In this document: positions 33,788 to 44,842 of the stretch, piece by piece | Layout: every line of letters begins with the position of its first letter | Numbering within the stretch: position 1 is the stretch's first letter | NCBI RefSeq assembly: GCF_050436995.1 | Contig: NC_134760.1 | Coordinates: 10,806,001-10,870,000 of the forward strand | Source of the DNA: Anticarsia gemmatalis | Taxonomy: Eukaryota; Arthropoda; Insecta; Lepidoptera; Erebidae | Reading direction: 5' to 3' | DNA: 64,000 nt | The notes under the pieces: generated by a model | The model's input: the letters and a program-made list of their open reading frames with translations, nothing else | Database searches by the model: none | What the model was told of the DNA's origin: nothing | Position numbers and translations under genes: made by a program

Positions 33788-34027
33788 ATGAAAGCAAAGA
33801 TCGTTGGGTGGTGCAACACTATGCTGTCCTTCCCTGTCTCTGTGGGGGCTTATGCTCTGTATAAACTGTATAAGAAAATAGTTGACAGAAGAACTACGTA
33901 TTAAGTTATGTTTGTAATTATAGGAGTTGTATAGTTTATATGATTGTTATTATAGGGGTTACATGATCATGTTTGAACCCGCCCCTTTGTCAAATAAAGA
34001 CTAAAAAAGAAAATGAAAGCAAAGATC
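33788..34027 (+). mobile_element. Retroposed insert with 15-bp target-site duplication
   Basis: ATGAAAGCAAAGATC occurs at 33788-33802 and again at 34013-34027. The 210 bp between them contain AATAAA at 33993-33998 and end, about 15 bases later, in an A-rich run directly before the second repeat. This is a retroposed, polyadenylated RNA copy, probably 5'-truncated. One frame reads about 30 residues (MLSFPVSVGAYALYKLYKK and onward) to a stop, then a 3' UTR-like stretch. I do not recognise the parent; it could be a host mRNA (processed pseudogene end) or a LINE 3' end. Confidence 0.75.
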
Positions 34028-36232
34028 CTCAATTTTCAGTATTCCAAAAAAATAACACCCCAATATGTTCTACTGTTACATAAATAAAAAACAATTGAAC
34101 TGAAAGTACGTCCACCAAAACATAAAGTTAGAAATAAGGATATTTTTTTCTTTTTTTAGGGTAATTTTTACCCATGTTTTGCGTTTTCCATGTGTTGTTA
34201 ATTTATGTGACAGATCATTTCTGTGTAAGGACCCGAGAGGGAAAGGATGCGTATGCAAATACATTTGCCTATTTGAAAAAATGAGTTTCATGCGCAAAAA
34301 TGGCGGTAAAGGTTAGGCATGTTTAATTTTGTTTTAAACAGATCGTTATTAAAGTATATTTACACGACAACTTATCATATAAGATAATAATATAACTTTT
34401 TTTAACACAAGTACCTACGCATGCAAAATCTTTTTATAAGATTAATAATATTTCTGGCATACTTCATTATGTGCGCTAGACTTTTGATATCATGACAAAA
34501 ATTGCCATCTTTGGTAGGTAATTTGTATCCCAGTTTTGCAAACATAGTTACTCATTTTAGGTGTTAAAGTGTTCTAGAAGGATGGAGTCTAAGGGATATC
34601 TATTATTTTAAGTGTGTATTAAAACGTATATTAAAAACGTTTGTTATTTTGTTTAAGTATTTAAACTAAATCTTTGTACCACTTATTCGGGCGTTGGTGT
34701 ATACGCCTAAAGTACATAGGTAGGTACCTACCTCAGATCGTTGCGCCAATCTCCTTACCGCGCCCAAGCAGTTAACTGATCCTGTGGCGAACCGTACGCC
34801 TCACCACAAGCACGTAGGCCTGCAATTCTCTACCTTAATTAAAGATTACACCACACAAACACTATTTATCAATTTAATAGGACATTAAACACGACTACTG
34901 ACTAAATAACTATGAAACAGCGAAGCCACTGCCATGTTTCAAGGCTGATTTTGCCGCCAAAATGGCCCTAACTCCGCTCTACGATTTATGCGCCCACTTG
35001 TTTTGTCTATGGTTAAACTACACCAAGGAGATTGTATATCTTCCTTCTAAATGTTATCCAGAGAGTAGTTTACTGGTTCTAATGTGTTACTTGTCAGTTG
35101 TGTACGTCTAAGTTTGGTGGGTTTGAAGTTATTGAGACAAATGCACATATAAATTACTAACTTTGAATGACGGGGTAAGAAGTAAACGATGTACCTAGTT
35201 AAACTCAAACTAATGTCTACTTAACCTTAGTAGAAGTTATTTAATGAAGGATCCTTAAAATAACGTTACAATAAAGTGGACACTAATACGGAATGCAAAC
35301 CGACTCACAATTTTATTTTGCTGTTATCCTATTTTTTTTAAATGAAAGCCATTTTTTCTAAATTCTGCAATATCATGTTTTATTAAAACGCCTAATATAA
35401 ACTTAGAAAAATCGGGCTTTTAATTACAAAACCTTTGAGTACAGAGGAACTTGTTTTTCCTTGGTTAGTTTTATGAATTTTCGCTTTGTCCTCAATAGTC
35501 GTGATAGATACATCTGTCTTTGGTGTGTGTATGTCAAGATCATTTATAGCTACTTACCTAATTAATTTATAAAGCTGGATGTACTCCCAAAAACAAAACG
35601 TACTTCTACTTTTTCATGAACCAACGTTACACATACATCCTGGTTTAAAACGTAACTTACAAAGTAACCAAACTTTTCCCGTAGCTTCGTCCTGTACGCT
35701 CGTACATGTGTTTCGAGTGTTTGTGCCTAGCTCCTCATTAAATTTTCACCGCGTCGCTCCTGAATATTCATCTCAGTCACTTGTCTACCTTACCTGTAAT
35801 ATGATTGGAGGACATTTTGGCGATTTTCTTGCAATGTTCGGTTTACATTGCAGGCTGGAATTTTGGAAAGGAAGATGTCCGGTGGGACGTAAACGCATTA
35901 GTTTCTCAAATTCACTACAAGGTGGATTACGTTACAGTTTTTTTTAATTTCGACATTTCTGCACTTGTATTAAGTCACTCAGATGCCAAGGAACGGCGAA
36001 TTACGAAGCTTGAGCTCAATTTATTATTCAAAAAATATTTGTTATTATTATTTAATTCCTAAATAAATATTGGCTATTTCGAATGATTCTTAACAGTAGT
36101 CCAGAGTTTGGAAACTTACCTAACCATGGCCCGCATTTATTACTAACTTAAAACATTAACGGCAAACCTATTATTCTGGTTATCTAGCAATTAGAACAGG
36201 TATTAAAAATAACTCCAATTTTTAGCAGTAAA
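34028..36232. other. Gene-free stretch
   Basis: Two overlapping short frames at 35579-36062 have no family motif, no flanking splice sites in consistent phase and no homologue that I recognise, so they are not called as genes. Nothing else was seen. Confidence 0.5.
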
Positions 36233-36503
36233 TTAAATAAATAAATAAATATAGTGGGACAATTCACACACGGTCATTTGATTCCAAACTAAGCAGAGCT
36301 TGTACTATGGTAACCAAATAACTGATAAACATACTTATATACTTCTAAATACATACTTATATAGATAAATTCACAACCAGGCTCAGAACATATACTCGTG
36401 CTCATCACACAAAGATATGTCCCGGGTGGGATTCGAACCCACCACACGCGGCGCTACGGTTGTCGCGGCGAGGTGACCGCTTAAACCACTGCGCCAAACG
36501 TGC
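36233..36503 (-). mobile_element. tRNA-derived SINE (family S2)
   Basis: On the minus strand a complete tRNA-like head (TTGGCGCAGTGGTTTAAGCG...GTGGGTTCGAATCCCACCC) is followed by a GAGCCTGGTTGTGAA body, GTTATTTGGTTACCATAGTA and an AAAT-type tail. Sister copies are at 39189-39443 and, split, at 56617-57095. Confidence 0.82.
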
Positions 36504-36510
36504 AATTAAC

Positions 36511-37192
36511 TTCATAACCTCTCGAGCGCCCCAACGTCAAAATTCAAATATACCGTTAAGCGTCCAGGCCTAAAATGGCGCGCGGAATTGAATTGGCGGT
36601 TGGCGTTTAAGCGCCGATTCCGTCATATTTTAATACTAACACCCTAGTCATACCTTATATATTTGAAATCTTCATAAAATTTGCTATAGATTAAAAAAAT
36701 AAACCACAAATAATATTTGATAGTGGTAGTACAATAGTCGGTTTAATCTGAATATTGTGTGCTTTAGCCATGTGTTTGAAGAAAGTCTAATAAATATTTT
36801 TAGGCAAAAAAAATAATATGATGAAAGGTCTTATCGTGTAGTTAATGAATAATGACATTAAAATCCAACTGTAAAATATACTCAAATCTTTAAAATTAGT
36901 TAAAAAAAGGATTTACAATATTGGTCATAAAGGAACATGTCGTTGGGTCAGATGTTGTTTAAGGTGCTCTCTGGCCTATATCAACCACTTATTCAAGTGT
37001 GTGCATTAGATCGTCGTCTCATTTCATCAGCTTCAATGTCAAGTATGTTTGAAAGGGATAAACATAGGTTTAGCATTTCGTTTTTACGTTTTTTAAATGT
37101 AAGATCGTTTTGCCGTACCACGGTGGCGGGGCGCTTGACGGGGGTAGAACATTCAACCGTGACACGGTGGCCGGGCGCTTGAGAGGATAATA
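36511..37192. mobile_element. Candidate non-autonomous DNA element with short inverted ends
   Basis: TTCATAACCTCTCGAGCGCC near 36510 is matched, inverted and imperfectly, by GGGCGCTTGAGAGGATAATA near 37172. Inside, the block CACGGTGGCGGGGCGCTTGA occurs twice near the right end (about 37118 and 37163) with small differences. An unconvincing open frame (36937-37182) overlaps this. No target duplication could be fixed, so the call is tentative. Confidence 0.35.
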
Positions 37193-37427
37193 ACGATGCA
37201 TGTTTCAAAAGGGTAAGTTTGTGTAGATTGTGAAGTTAGCGCGAAATGTACTGCGAAGTCTTTCAACACAGGCAAATTGTCGCATTGTTCAAATAGTTAG
37301 TTATATTCATAGAACGAAGTTTGTATAACCAAATATCTTGTAATATTAATCAAATCTAATTATAAGTTGCATAGTTTTTATATCATGCTGGTTTCTGAGC
37401 AAAGCGTCTTCGTATTTCGTTACAAAA

Positions 37428-37530
37428 TCGGCCCAGGCGGTTGTCATTTAAGATAACAGTCGTTAAACCATCTCAAAGGGCTTCCGACAACTTGAATAAC
37501 TTTGACACTAGGTTGACTAACCATGCGATG
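37428..37530 (+). repeat. Family C retroelement, 3' fragment
   Basis: AAGATAACAGTCGTTAAACC, TCTCAAAGGGCTTCCG and TTTGACACTAGGTTGAC match the 3' third of 7371-7647. It lies just past the polyadenylation signal of lysozyme copy 3. Confidence 0.7.
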
Positions 37531-37726
37531 AATAAATTAATATAATACTTTATTTTAAACGGATAAACGAATGTAGGAACAAATTATTGAGAGAATGAAC
37601 GATTAAATGAATGAAGAAAAGAAAGAAAATGTTAAACACTTTATTTAAATATCTAAATGTCTAAATGTGTATGTCTGCTTGAAGATATGCCTGTATATGT
37701 ATGTCTGTCTGTATGAAACCATTTTC

Positions 37727-40700
37727 TTATAGTTGACATTGCTTGAAGCGGTCAATCCACATTTGTTGCAAAGGTGTCGTGCAGGCGAAACCACCGTTCT
37801 CGTTGATCATCAGATAGTCGAAACAGTCGGTGACGCCGTCTCCATTACAATCCTGAAATGACATACAATTTACTTTATTTCCTTTATACTTATAATAACA
37901 TCACGGCTGTAAGACCCGAAGGTGTAGGCAGAGGTTCAATTAAATTCAATTTATATATTTGTGAACATAGGTTATATATACAATAGGTGTTACAAACAAT
38001 TACATTTGGTCTCTATGTCCTACCACTTGGTAGTGTACAAATAGGTATATAAATTATGCGCATTTTGACGTTAAGAATATTATACTAGACTACTGTAATA
38101 CGAAGCGAGCTATATGGCCATATAACGAGCAATAGTTACCATACTCCGACACTAATATTTATAAAAATATCAGAAGCACTTTGTTCGACCTGGGAATCGA
38201 ACCCGGGACCGCGCCATGAAGGCAGTCGAAAGTCATCGATATTATCAGTATTTTTTTATTTATTTGGAGTCAATATGGATACTACATAATATTAATTTAA
38301 ATCTAATTATAACAAACCATTCTTACTTTTCCCAACTTTTCCATGTATCCTTCTATAATTTTCTTTGAGCAGTTAAAACTTCTTGCGCAGTCCTTCCAAG
38401 CTGAAAAGTAAGGAATATGATATTAAAATATAAGTAATCCATTTAAGGAGGAATGCTTCACTACATAGTATAAAGCAAAGTTGCTTCCCGCGTCTGTTCC
38501 TATGTTTGTCTGTATGTATGCGATCTTTAAAACTACGCAATTGATTTTGATTTGATGCGGTGACGGTCTTTTTTATCTTTGTATATAATAATTCTTCTGT
38601 AAGTGTGTGTCACTGAACTTCTCTTAAACGACTGAACCGATTTTGATGAAATTTTTTGTGTGTGTTCAAGGGGATCTGAGAATGGTTTAGATTCACAATT
38701 TTGTCCGCTGGACAATGTTTTTTTGACGTGTAGACAGGACAACGTCTGTCGGGTCTGCTATATTTTTGTCAAATAGGGGCGGGCCGCTAGTTGGGCTATA
38801 TATATAACATTACGCTGTAACTAATATGAGTGGAGCTGAAAATAAGGAAGCCGTGGACATCCGCTTTTATAAAATATCTTAAGAAAAGATCAGAAATATT
38901 TAACTAACGCTATCGATAACGGCAGAAAAATGAAGTAGTACCTAATACTTAGTTAGGTATTTCCTCACCATTAGGCCTCGTAGGTTCGTCATTAGGCAGC
39001 ACCACCTCACCAGCTTCGACCCAGTATATCCTGGAGATGTGGAAAGGTCCGCAGTAACCTTCAGTACAGCCCGCCGTCCAGTTGCACAACGTGGACACAT
39101 GGCAAAGACATCTGTAGCAAGCCTCGTTTAGATTCGACACGAAGGTCCCTGAAAATTAAATGATAATCCCTCACTTATTTTTGGCATGTTTAGCGTAGTA
39201 GTTTAAACGGTCACCTTGTCGTTACAACCGTAGCGCCGCGTGTGGTGGGTTCGAATCCTACCCGGGGCAAATCTTTGATGAGCACGAGTATTTGTTCTGA
39301 GCCTGGTTGTCAAGTTATAAATATAAGTATATATTTAGAAGTATATAAATATGTTTATCAGTTATTTGGTTACCATAGTACAAGGTCTGCTTAGTTTGGT
39401 ATCAAATGACCGTGTGTAAGTTGTCCAATAATATTTTTTTTTAGAGTTCCGTACCCAAAGGATAAAGCAAGACCCTATTACTGAGACTTGGCTGTCTGCC
39501 TGTCACCAGGCTCATCTCAAAAACCGTAGTTAAAGAGTTTAAATTTTTACACGTCATGTATTTCTTTTGCCTCTATAACAACAAATACTAAAAACCAAAA
39601 TAAAATGAATATTTAAGGGTGCTCCCATACATTAAACGTGCCTTTTTGCCGTTCTTAAAAATAATAGTCCGGAATTCTTAGAGCGCGAGTCCGAAGCGCA
39701 CTTGGCCGATTTTTTAATTCAGTAAGGTATATTTTTTCTCAGTGATTGTTAGGACTATGTCCGTCGCATTTGAAAACGACTTGAACTTTTATATTTAATG
39801 GCTTAAGTGGTATCTATCTTTGAAGAAGATAAAACGCTAGAAATTGGTCAAAAGATATCGTTTTGTTTTTACTCAAATCATTTTCGTGTGTTATACGGAC
39901 GATGCGTTTCGATCGAAACGTCGTGTAAACAAATAGGCTATACTAACCTTTAATTTTTAATCGCGTTTGAGACCATTATAATATTATATTATGTGCAAGT
40001 TGCGAGAGTTTAAAATCGTTAAATGACCATTTATTGTTATACCTAGTCGTTTAGATTTATTTATAATATAATGTTCTCCTTCAAATGCCATTTGTATTTT
40101 CCTGTTTATGAATTGTATTCAATATGTGAATAATACCTATTTTTTTATTTTCTGACGGCCTCCGTGACGCAGTAGTTAAGGAGGTCGTGGGATCGATGCC
40201 CACACATATAAATATTTGTGGCATCCACTAAGCGGAGCAAAATACGTTCAAGCAAAATAGGTACAATTTTTATTCGACATTTCAAGGCAGGTTTTACTGG
40301 GCAAAAATCGAATAAATGCGAAATTAAATATAATTGAGTCATACAAAAAGAGTTTGTTGTACCAATCCATTTTACAAACATACATACAAATACATAATAA
40401 CTTGATATCTAGTGCTCTTTATCTATACTTCCAGTCCGTTGAACTGTATAAGTTAAGTTTTAAGCTTCTACAGGGAACAAGTTCCTAATAGTTGCTCTAA
40501 ATCGCATCAAAAGTTTGGTCACCAAAGGAATTGAAGCACTAAGCATAATTTTACAGCTTTTGGTATATGGTATTAAGTCCATGACCACACTGACCGCCCT
40601 TAAATATTTCTAAATAAACACCTATTGGCATTACATGAAGAGATGCCGACTCAGACCACGTATTTCAATTAACAACTAGTGTATGTACGTCAAATTGATG

Positions 40701-41290
40701 GTCACTATTCAGTACTTTGCTACTTTGACGTGACGTGTCAATGACTATTATCTAAGGTAGAAAACAATGTACAGCATTGAGCATAGTGGTTTTTCAGTAG
40801 ATATCAACTGAGATACGTGATAGGCGCCTAGGCCTAACTTTGCCGGAAATCAAGACGTTTGGCAACGTAGCCACAGGCCCCGAGGTATTTACGGAACTAG
40901 CGGCTGAAGACACTAACGACCGATGGCAGTATCGTCCCTCAATTTTCAACAACTCTTAAGTATCATATTGTCTTAGACATTTTGTACAGAAAGTTGTAAA
41001 GTTTTTTGTTTGGGGACTTTGTTCGTGTGAAAAGATTTCCCGGGCTAAATGTATTTATGTAATATGTATCCTATGTATAAATCCAGGATGAAAACTATCT
41101 CAGTACCAGATATTATCGAAATTTGTTAAGTAGTTATAGTGTAAAGTAACAAATGCACTAACATCAAATTTTCACACTTTCACATTAACAATAGTATAAT
41201 AATGTCTTCCTTACCAGCGGAGCCAGTTATCCAGAGCACGTAAACTCCAAACAAACAGGCAGGAAACACTACAGAAGATTTTATGTTCAT
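37727..41290 (-). CDS. Invertebrate-type lysozyme (destabilase family), copy 3
   Basis: Four coding exons on the minus strand: 41215-41290, 38969-39148, 38327-38400 and 37727-37852, phases 1, 1, 0, giving 151 aa. Residues 1-26 are a signal peptide ending WITGSAG, almost the same as in copy 1. The domain has CYRCLC at 36-41, GYCGPFHISRIYW, WKDC and DCNGDGVTDC. The catalytic Glu position is Ser44. The NIS glycosylation sequon of copies 1 and 2 is changed to HIS, but a new N48-W-T sequon appears. The last exon is 15 bp shorter than in the other copies. A 3' splice site just upstream of the ATG (exon start at 41306) again implies a non-coding first exon. The polyadenylation signal is at 37640-37645. 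Introns total 3.1 kb and hold at least five repeats. Confidence 0.92.
38593..38761 (+). mobile_element. Family B Helitron-like repeat in intron 2 of lysozyme copy 3
   Basis: The same 5' block and the GACAG-loop-CTGTC hairpin are present; the final CTAG has mutated to CTAT. It is antisense to the host gene. Confidence 0.55.
39189..39443 (+). mobile_element. tRNA-derived SINE (family S2) in intron 1 of lysozyme copy 3
   Basis: The tRNA-like head ends GTGGGTTCGAATCCTACCCG, then GAGCACGAGTATTTGTTCTG, AGTTATTTGGTTACCATAGT and a T-rich tail. It matches 36233-36503 in opposite orientation and starts 40 bp from exon 2. Confidence 0.8.
39444..39715 (+). repeat. Dispersed repeat family D
   Basis: It starts AGAGTTCCGTACCCAAAGGA and continues CCCTATTACTGAGACTTGGC, CTGTCACCAGGCT, AACAACAAATACTAAAAACC and GGGTGCTCCCATAC. 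It shares the whole block order with 54893-55110. It directly abuts the S2 SINE. Confidence 0.7.
39893..40015 (+). repeat. Relic of a Penelope-type arm
   Basis: CGATCGAAACGTCG, AGCAAATA-like text, CTAACCTTTAA, TTTTTAATCGCGT and the end GCGAGAGTTTAAAA follow the order of the arm at 28250-28390 but are much more diverged, so the family has been in this genome for some time. Confidence 0.65.
40155..40225 (+). repeat. tRNA-like SINE head (family S3)
   Basis: GACGGCCTCCGTGACGCAGT, GGTCGTGGGATCGATGCCCA and an ATATTTGTGGCATCCAC block match the start of 63383-63599. Its tRNA middle is deleted, as in the copy at 18887. Confidence 0.65.
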
Positions 41291-41306
41291 TTTGATTGAC
41301 TGCAGT

Positions 41307-42263
41307 CTGCAAAAAATATATTATTATAGTTTATAGTTTACTATAGGAAGAGAAAGAAAAAGGTATGGAGTAAAATTTCTGACAAGAGCTTGATCTAAAA
41401 TAAGGCAACCACATTAGTTTAGGCCTTGGTTTTTACGACTTCTACACAGTAAGTAAGTAGTTGTCTCATAAACTGTATCTCACTTCTTAACTTTAATTCT
41501 TAAATTCAATATTTAATCTCAAAAAGGGCACATGTCATCTTTTGCCAAAGTGAAATTTGCCCTTGCTTGTTTTTTGACCGAATTTAGCAAAATTACGCTT
41601 CTATTACTGAATTTCAGTGAGGCTTCAAAGATAGTCGTCAAATGGTGCGCAATGATCTAACGAGGGAGTTCGCACGTCCCGATGTTTGATTCGTGCCAAA
41701 TCTGTTGGCGCTGCGCCTACTGCCTCCAAATAGCTACAATAGCTACTGTATTACGACACAAACGCTATCCAGTCAGGTAAGGGCTTGTTATGGCTAATAC
41801 TAATGTCAAGTGACGCCCAAAGCGTGCCCCTTTTATCTCTCTTTAATTTTTTTATGTAATAAACTAGCCTTAAAAATATGGCATTATTATTGAATGCCTA
41901 CAACTCATATTAAACTGCAAGTTTCGAAGGGGATCACCATCGATAAACTTAGAAAAAGATAAAAAATGGATACTTCTATTATAAATGTTATTCCTTGTCT
42001 CTTATATTGTAAAGAACCAATGACGTCAGTTCCTAATTAACTTTTTTACTAAACTTCTAAACGTTTTAAATCACTTTCCGATCACAGAATGTCTGTTCTT
42101 CTCAAGAGTTTACTTTAAACTGTTAAAAGAAAAGGCTCAATTTCAACTCACGGGCATTTAAGATCATACATTAATTTTCCTATTACCTAACTATATACAA
42201 TAAATTCGAAAAATAACTACAGTTCACAGTAGCTTAAGCTCAGTGTAACGATAAAATCTCTTA
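41307..42263. other. Upstream region of lysozyme copy 3
   Basis: It should contain, or lead to, the non-coding first exon and promoter of lysozyme copy 3 (minus strand). I could not place a convincing donor or TATA element. Confidence 0.45.
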
Positions 42264-42381
42264 CCTCCCGTTTCTGAGGTACATTTAGCGGTAGTTTATC
42301 TATTTAATAGCGTTTAAGATCATATAAACATGACAGTTTGAATAGATAAACTACCTCTCAATGTACCTCAGAAACCGGGGG
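42264..42381. mobile_element. Palindromic MITE (family P), complete, TA target duplication
   Basis: 118 bp flanked by TA on both sides (42262-42263 and 42382-42383). The arms CGTTTCTGAGGTACATT and AATGTACCTCAGAAACCG are inverses, extended by GGTAGTTTATCTATT-type text on both sides. Same length as the copy at 44723-44840. TA duplication and internal palindrome suggest a Tc1/mariner-type MITE. Confidence 0.85.
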
Positions 42382-42724
42382 TAAGCGGCGCCGTTTAATT
42401 GCATATTAATTAGACCATTTTTTTATAATGAATTGAAACTACATGAAGTTTAACAACTAGACCTTCTGTCAATGTATGCTTATGCAGGCTACTTTTGCAT
42501 CCTACTAAACTAGTATACTGGTTATACTGTAATGTATACAGCATGTTTATTTTTGTCGAACGTGCAGTACGAGAAATCTTTAATATCAATATTTTCTTGT
42601 CCTTTTTGTTAAAGAATAATAATAGCACAATTAAGTATTTAGGGATTTTAGACGGAAATTACATTTAATTTTCTAGGATTATAAAAAAAAACACACTAAT
42701 ACAAAATTATGTTGAAATCTAAAA

Positions 42725-42869
42725 TTCTTCTTTTCGTATGTTTGATAGCACGGAGACGCACAGTTCAAATACCATAATACGGTCACACATCTATGTAATG
42801 ACCGCGCCGAAGTTTGCTTAACCCACAGATTGTTTACCGACCGGTGAGCGCAACTGGCAATGGGCGCCC
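42725..42869 (-). repeat. Family C retroelement, internally deleted
   Basis: TTCTTCTTTTCGTATG (tail side) jumps directly to GCACGGAGACGC, GGTCACACATCTATG, ACCCACAGATTGTTTACCGA and CAACTGGCAATGGGCGCCCA. About half of the consensus in the middle is missing. Confidence 0.72.
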
Positions 42870-44437
42870 AAAAATAGTATAGTAAATGGAAACGTAGATA
42901 TTTTACTACGACTGTACTATTACAGCGGCAGTCGTAAGGCTGAGTTGCCATCAGAAATGTGCGTAGTCGCTAGGCGATGAGCGGAACAAGTCTGTTTGGT
43001 GGTAGGAACTAGACTACTGTAGAGCTATAACTATAATTAAGTATTAGGTTCATGGCGTGTAGGGTGAGTTCAGAAAATGTGTTTATGATACTCACAGTTT
43101 AATTCGGAAGACCCAAACGGTTAATAGAGTTCACAGGCACAGAAACGAAAATAGAAAAAAAGTAGAAAGTTCACAAGATACAAAGACGTGCAGAAAAATT
43201 ACAATTACTTATGATAATAACGTATATACTTAGTGCGTGCGCTTCGCAACGAACGGCAAGATCTCGACTGAGGACTCGCAAAGGTCGTTGCTCACACGCA
43301 TCCTTCGGACCGGCCCAAGGACAGCGTCATAGCGACGTCACTAGGTACAAGCAATGCACCCGGTACCTTAATTAATTCGGTCCTACCGGCTGGCACGTTG
43401 TTTATTCGACGTTCGGATAAAAATATACTAACTTATGAAATGGAAAACTGGGTATTTATGGAGCCTATGGCTCCTGCCGATAACGATGTAAAAACGTCTG
43501 AAAATGGCGGAACGACATTTAAAAACTCATAAACTAAGCAAGCTCCCTAAACTAGTTGCTCTAAATGCAACAAGAGGGCAACAGGGACGTGAACGACTGA
43601 AGGACGGAGATGCTTCGCTAGGCGTTAAGCTCAGAACACTTGCTCAAAGCACTTGCACACCTCCGAGCAGAGTGGGAGCTCTGCTCTTGCGGTCACTCTG
43701 CCATTGAAGACAAGCCAGAAGCAGAAGACTAATACCTAAATAAGGTACTTTTAAAATATTCACAGCGCTTAAAACCCGTTGTGCATCTTCGTATCAAATG
43801 TATATGTAGTTATGTAGGTTGCAACATTTGCACCAATAATATCGGTAGTGCTAAACACGCATATGACGCAATTCTATTGGGATTTTACCTCGTTTACCAT
43901 CTCGGTGACCCGCACATCTCAGAGGAAAACACAGCCTAACGCGCTCAAAATTTAAGTCCTAAATTAGTAGCAGCCCATCTTATCTCATTGTTGAAAGTTA
44001 ACAAACTGCAGGTAGTTTTAAAGCTATTTGTGTTTCTTAAAAGGCGATACGAAGTGCAAGCGAAGTTTTCAAGAACTATACTTAGTTCCTTTCTTTTGCA
44101 TAACAAAATATACGTAGTTCTAAAGTTTGCACTTTAAAAACTTCACGAACAAACGCGAACTAGTAAAATGACATATGTGAAAAAGTAAAGTTAAAAGTGA
44201 GAAATAAAGTTAGGCGAAGACAAAAGTAGTTTTGCTACTTACTTTTTATGGAGTTACTCTTCGCAAGTAAAAAGAGTACATTCACTTTAATACCTTGCAC
44301 CTCCTAATATTGTATATGTTAGTATGATCAACTTAGTACACGTTATAAACATCACTCAATTTAAGTGATGCTAAAGTCTCTCGTCTATATCGCTACATTA
44401 AACTAATGAAAATAGTAAAGGTTGTGTGATATTCAAA

Positions 44438-44472
44438 CGTTTCACACTGAGTTCAAAGCTCAGTGTGAAACG
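44438..44472. repeat. Perfect 14-bp hairpin
   Basis: CGTTTCACACTGAG (44438-44451) and CTCAGTGTGAAACG (44459-44472) are perfect inverses around a 7-base loop. No coding frame uses it. It could be a regulatory palindrome or the end of an unseen element. Confidence 0.6.
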
Positions 44473-44722
44473 CTGGGACGCCGGTGCCGTGATAAAAGAC
44501 ATAAGCGGTTCGTCCAGTCAGCACAAATTCAAACTTTTGCTGAGCCTAGTTTATAATAATTATTGTTGATAAAATTCAGTGTTTTAATCAATAAGTGCTA
44601 GTCATATTGTATTTACGAGAATCAGTAACCGCTTTTGATACTTCACTGACTCCAAAACAACCTCAAAGCTATTAGTGACTATCTACAATTGTGCTCTACG
44701 CATCACCTGAATAAAAGATTTA

Positions 44723-44840
44723 CCCCCGGTTTCTGAGTACATTTGGCGGTAGTTTATCTATTCAATAGCGTTTTATTTATATGACGTTTAACGCTATTGA
44801 ATAGATAAACTACCGTTAATGTTCCTCAGAAACCGGGGGG
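44723..44840. mobile_element. Palindromic MITE (family P), complete, TA target duplication
   Basis: 118 bp between TA dinucleotides at 44721-44722 and 44841-44842. The arms CCCCCGGTTTCTGAG and CTCAGAAACCGGGGG, then GGTAGTTTATCTATTCAATA and its inverse, are nearly perfect. It is better conserved than the copy at 42264. Confidence 0.87.
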
Positions 44841-44842
44841 TA

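Larger units (their letters stand above)
42384..44722. other. Gene-free stretch
   Basis: It holds one family C fragment (42725-42869) and a perfect hairpin (44438-44472), listed separately. A slightly GC-richer part at 43230-43360 could be promoter-like but has no supporting motif. Confidence 0.5.

Noticed and set aside
35579..36062. Overlapping 122- and 85-codon frames
   Set aside because: No domain, no signal peptide, no splice-linked neighbours, and AT-rich composition without coding bias.
38180..38225. tRNA-like text with GGGAATCGAACCCGGGACC on the plus strand
   Set aside because: Only a B-box stem is present; acceptor and anticodon arms cannot be paired, so it is a SINE piece, not a tRNA gene.
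43504..43707. 67-codon frame starting MAERHLKTHK
   Set aside because: No family match, no exon context; composition does not differ from its surroundings enough to call it.
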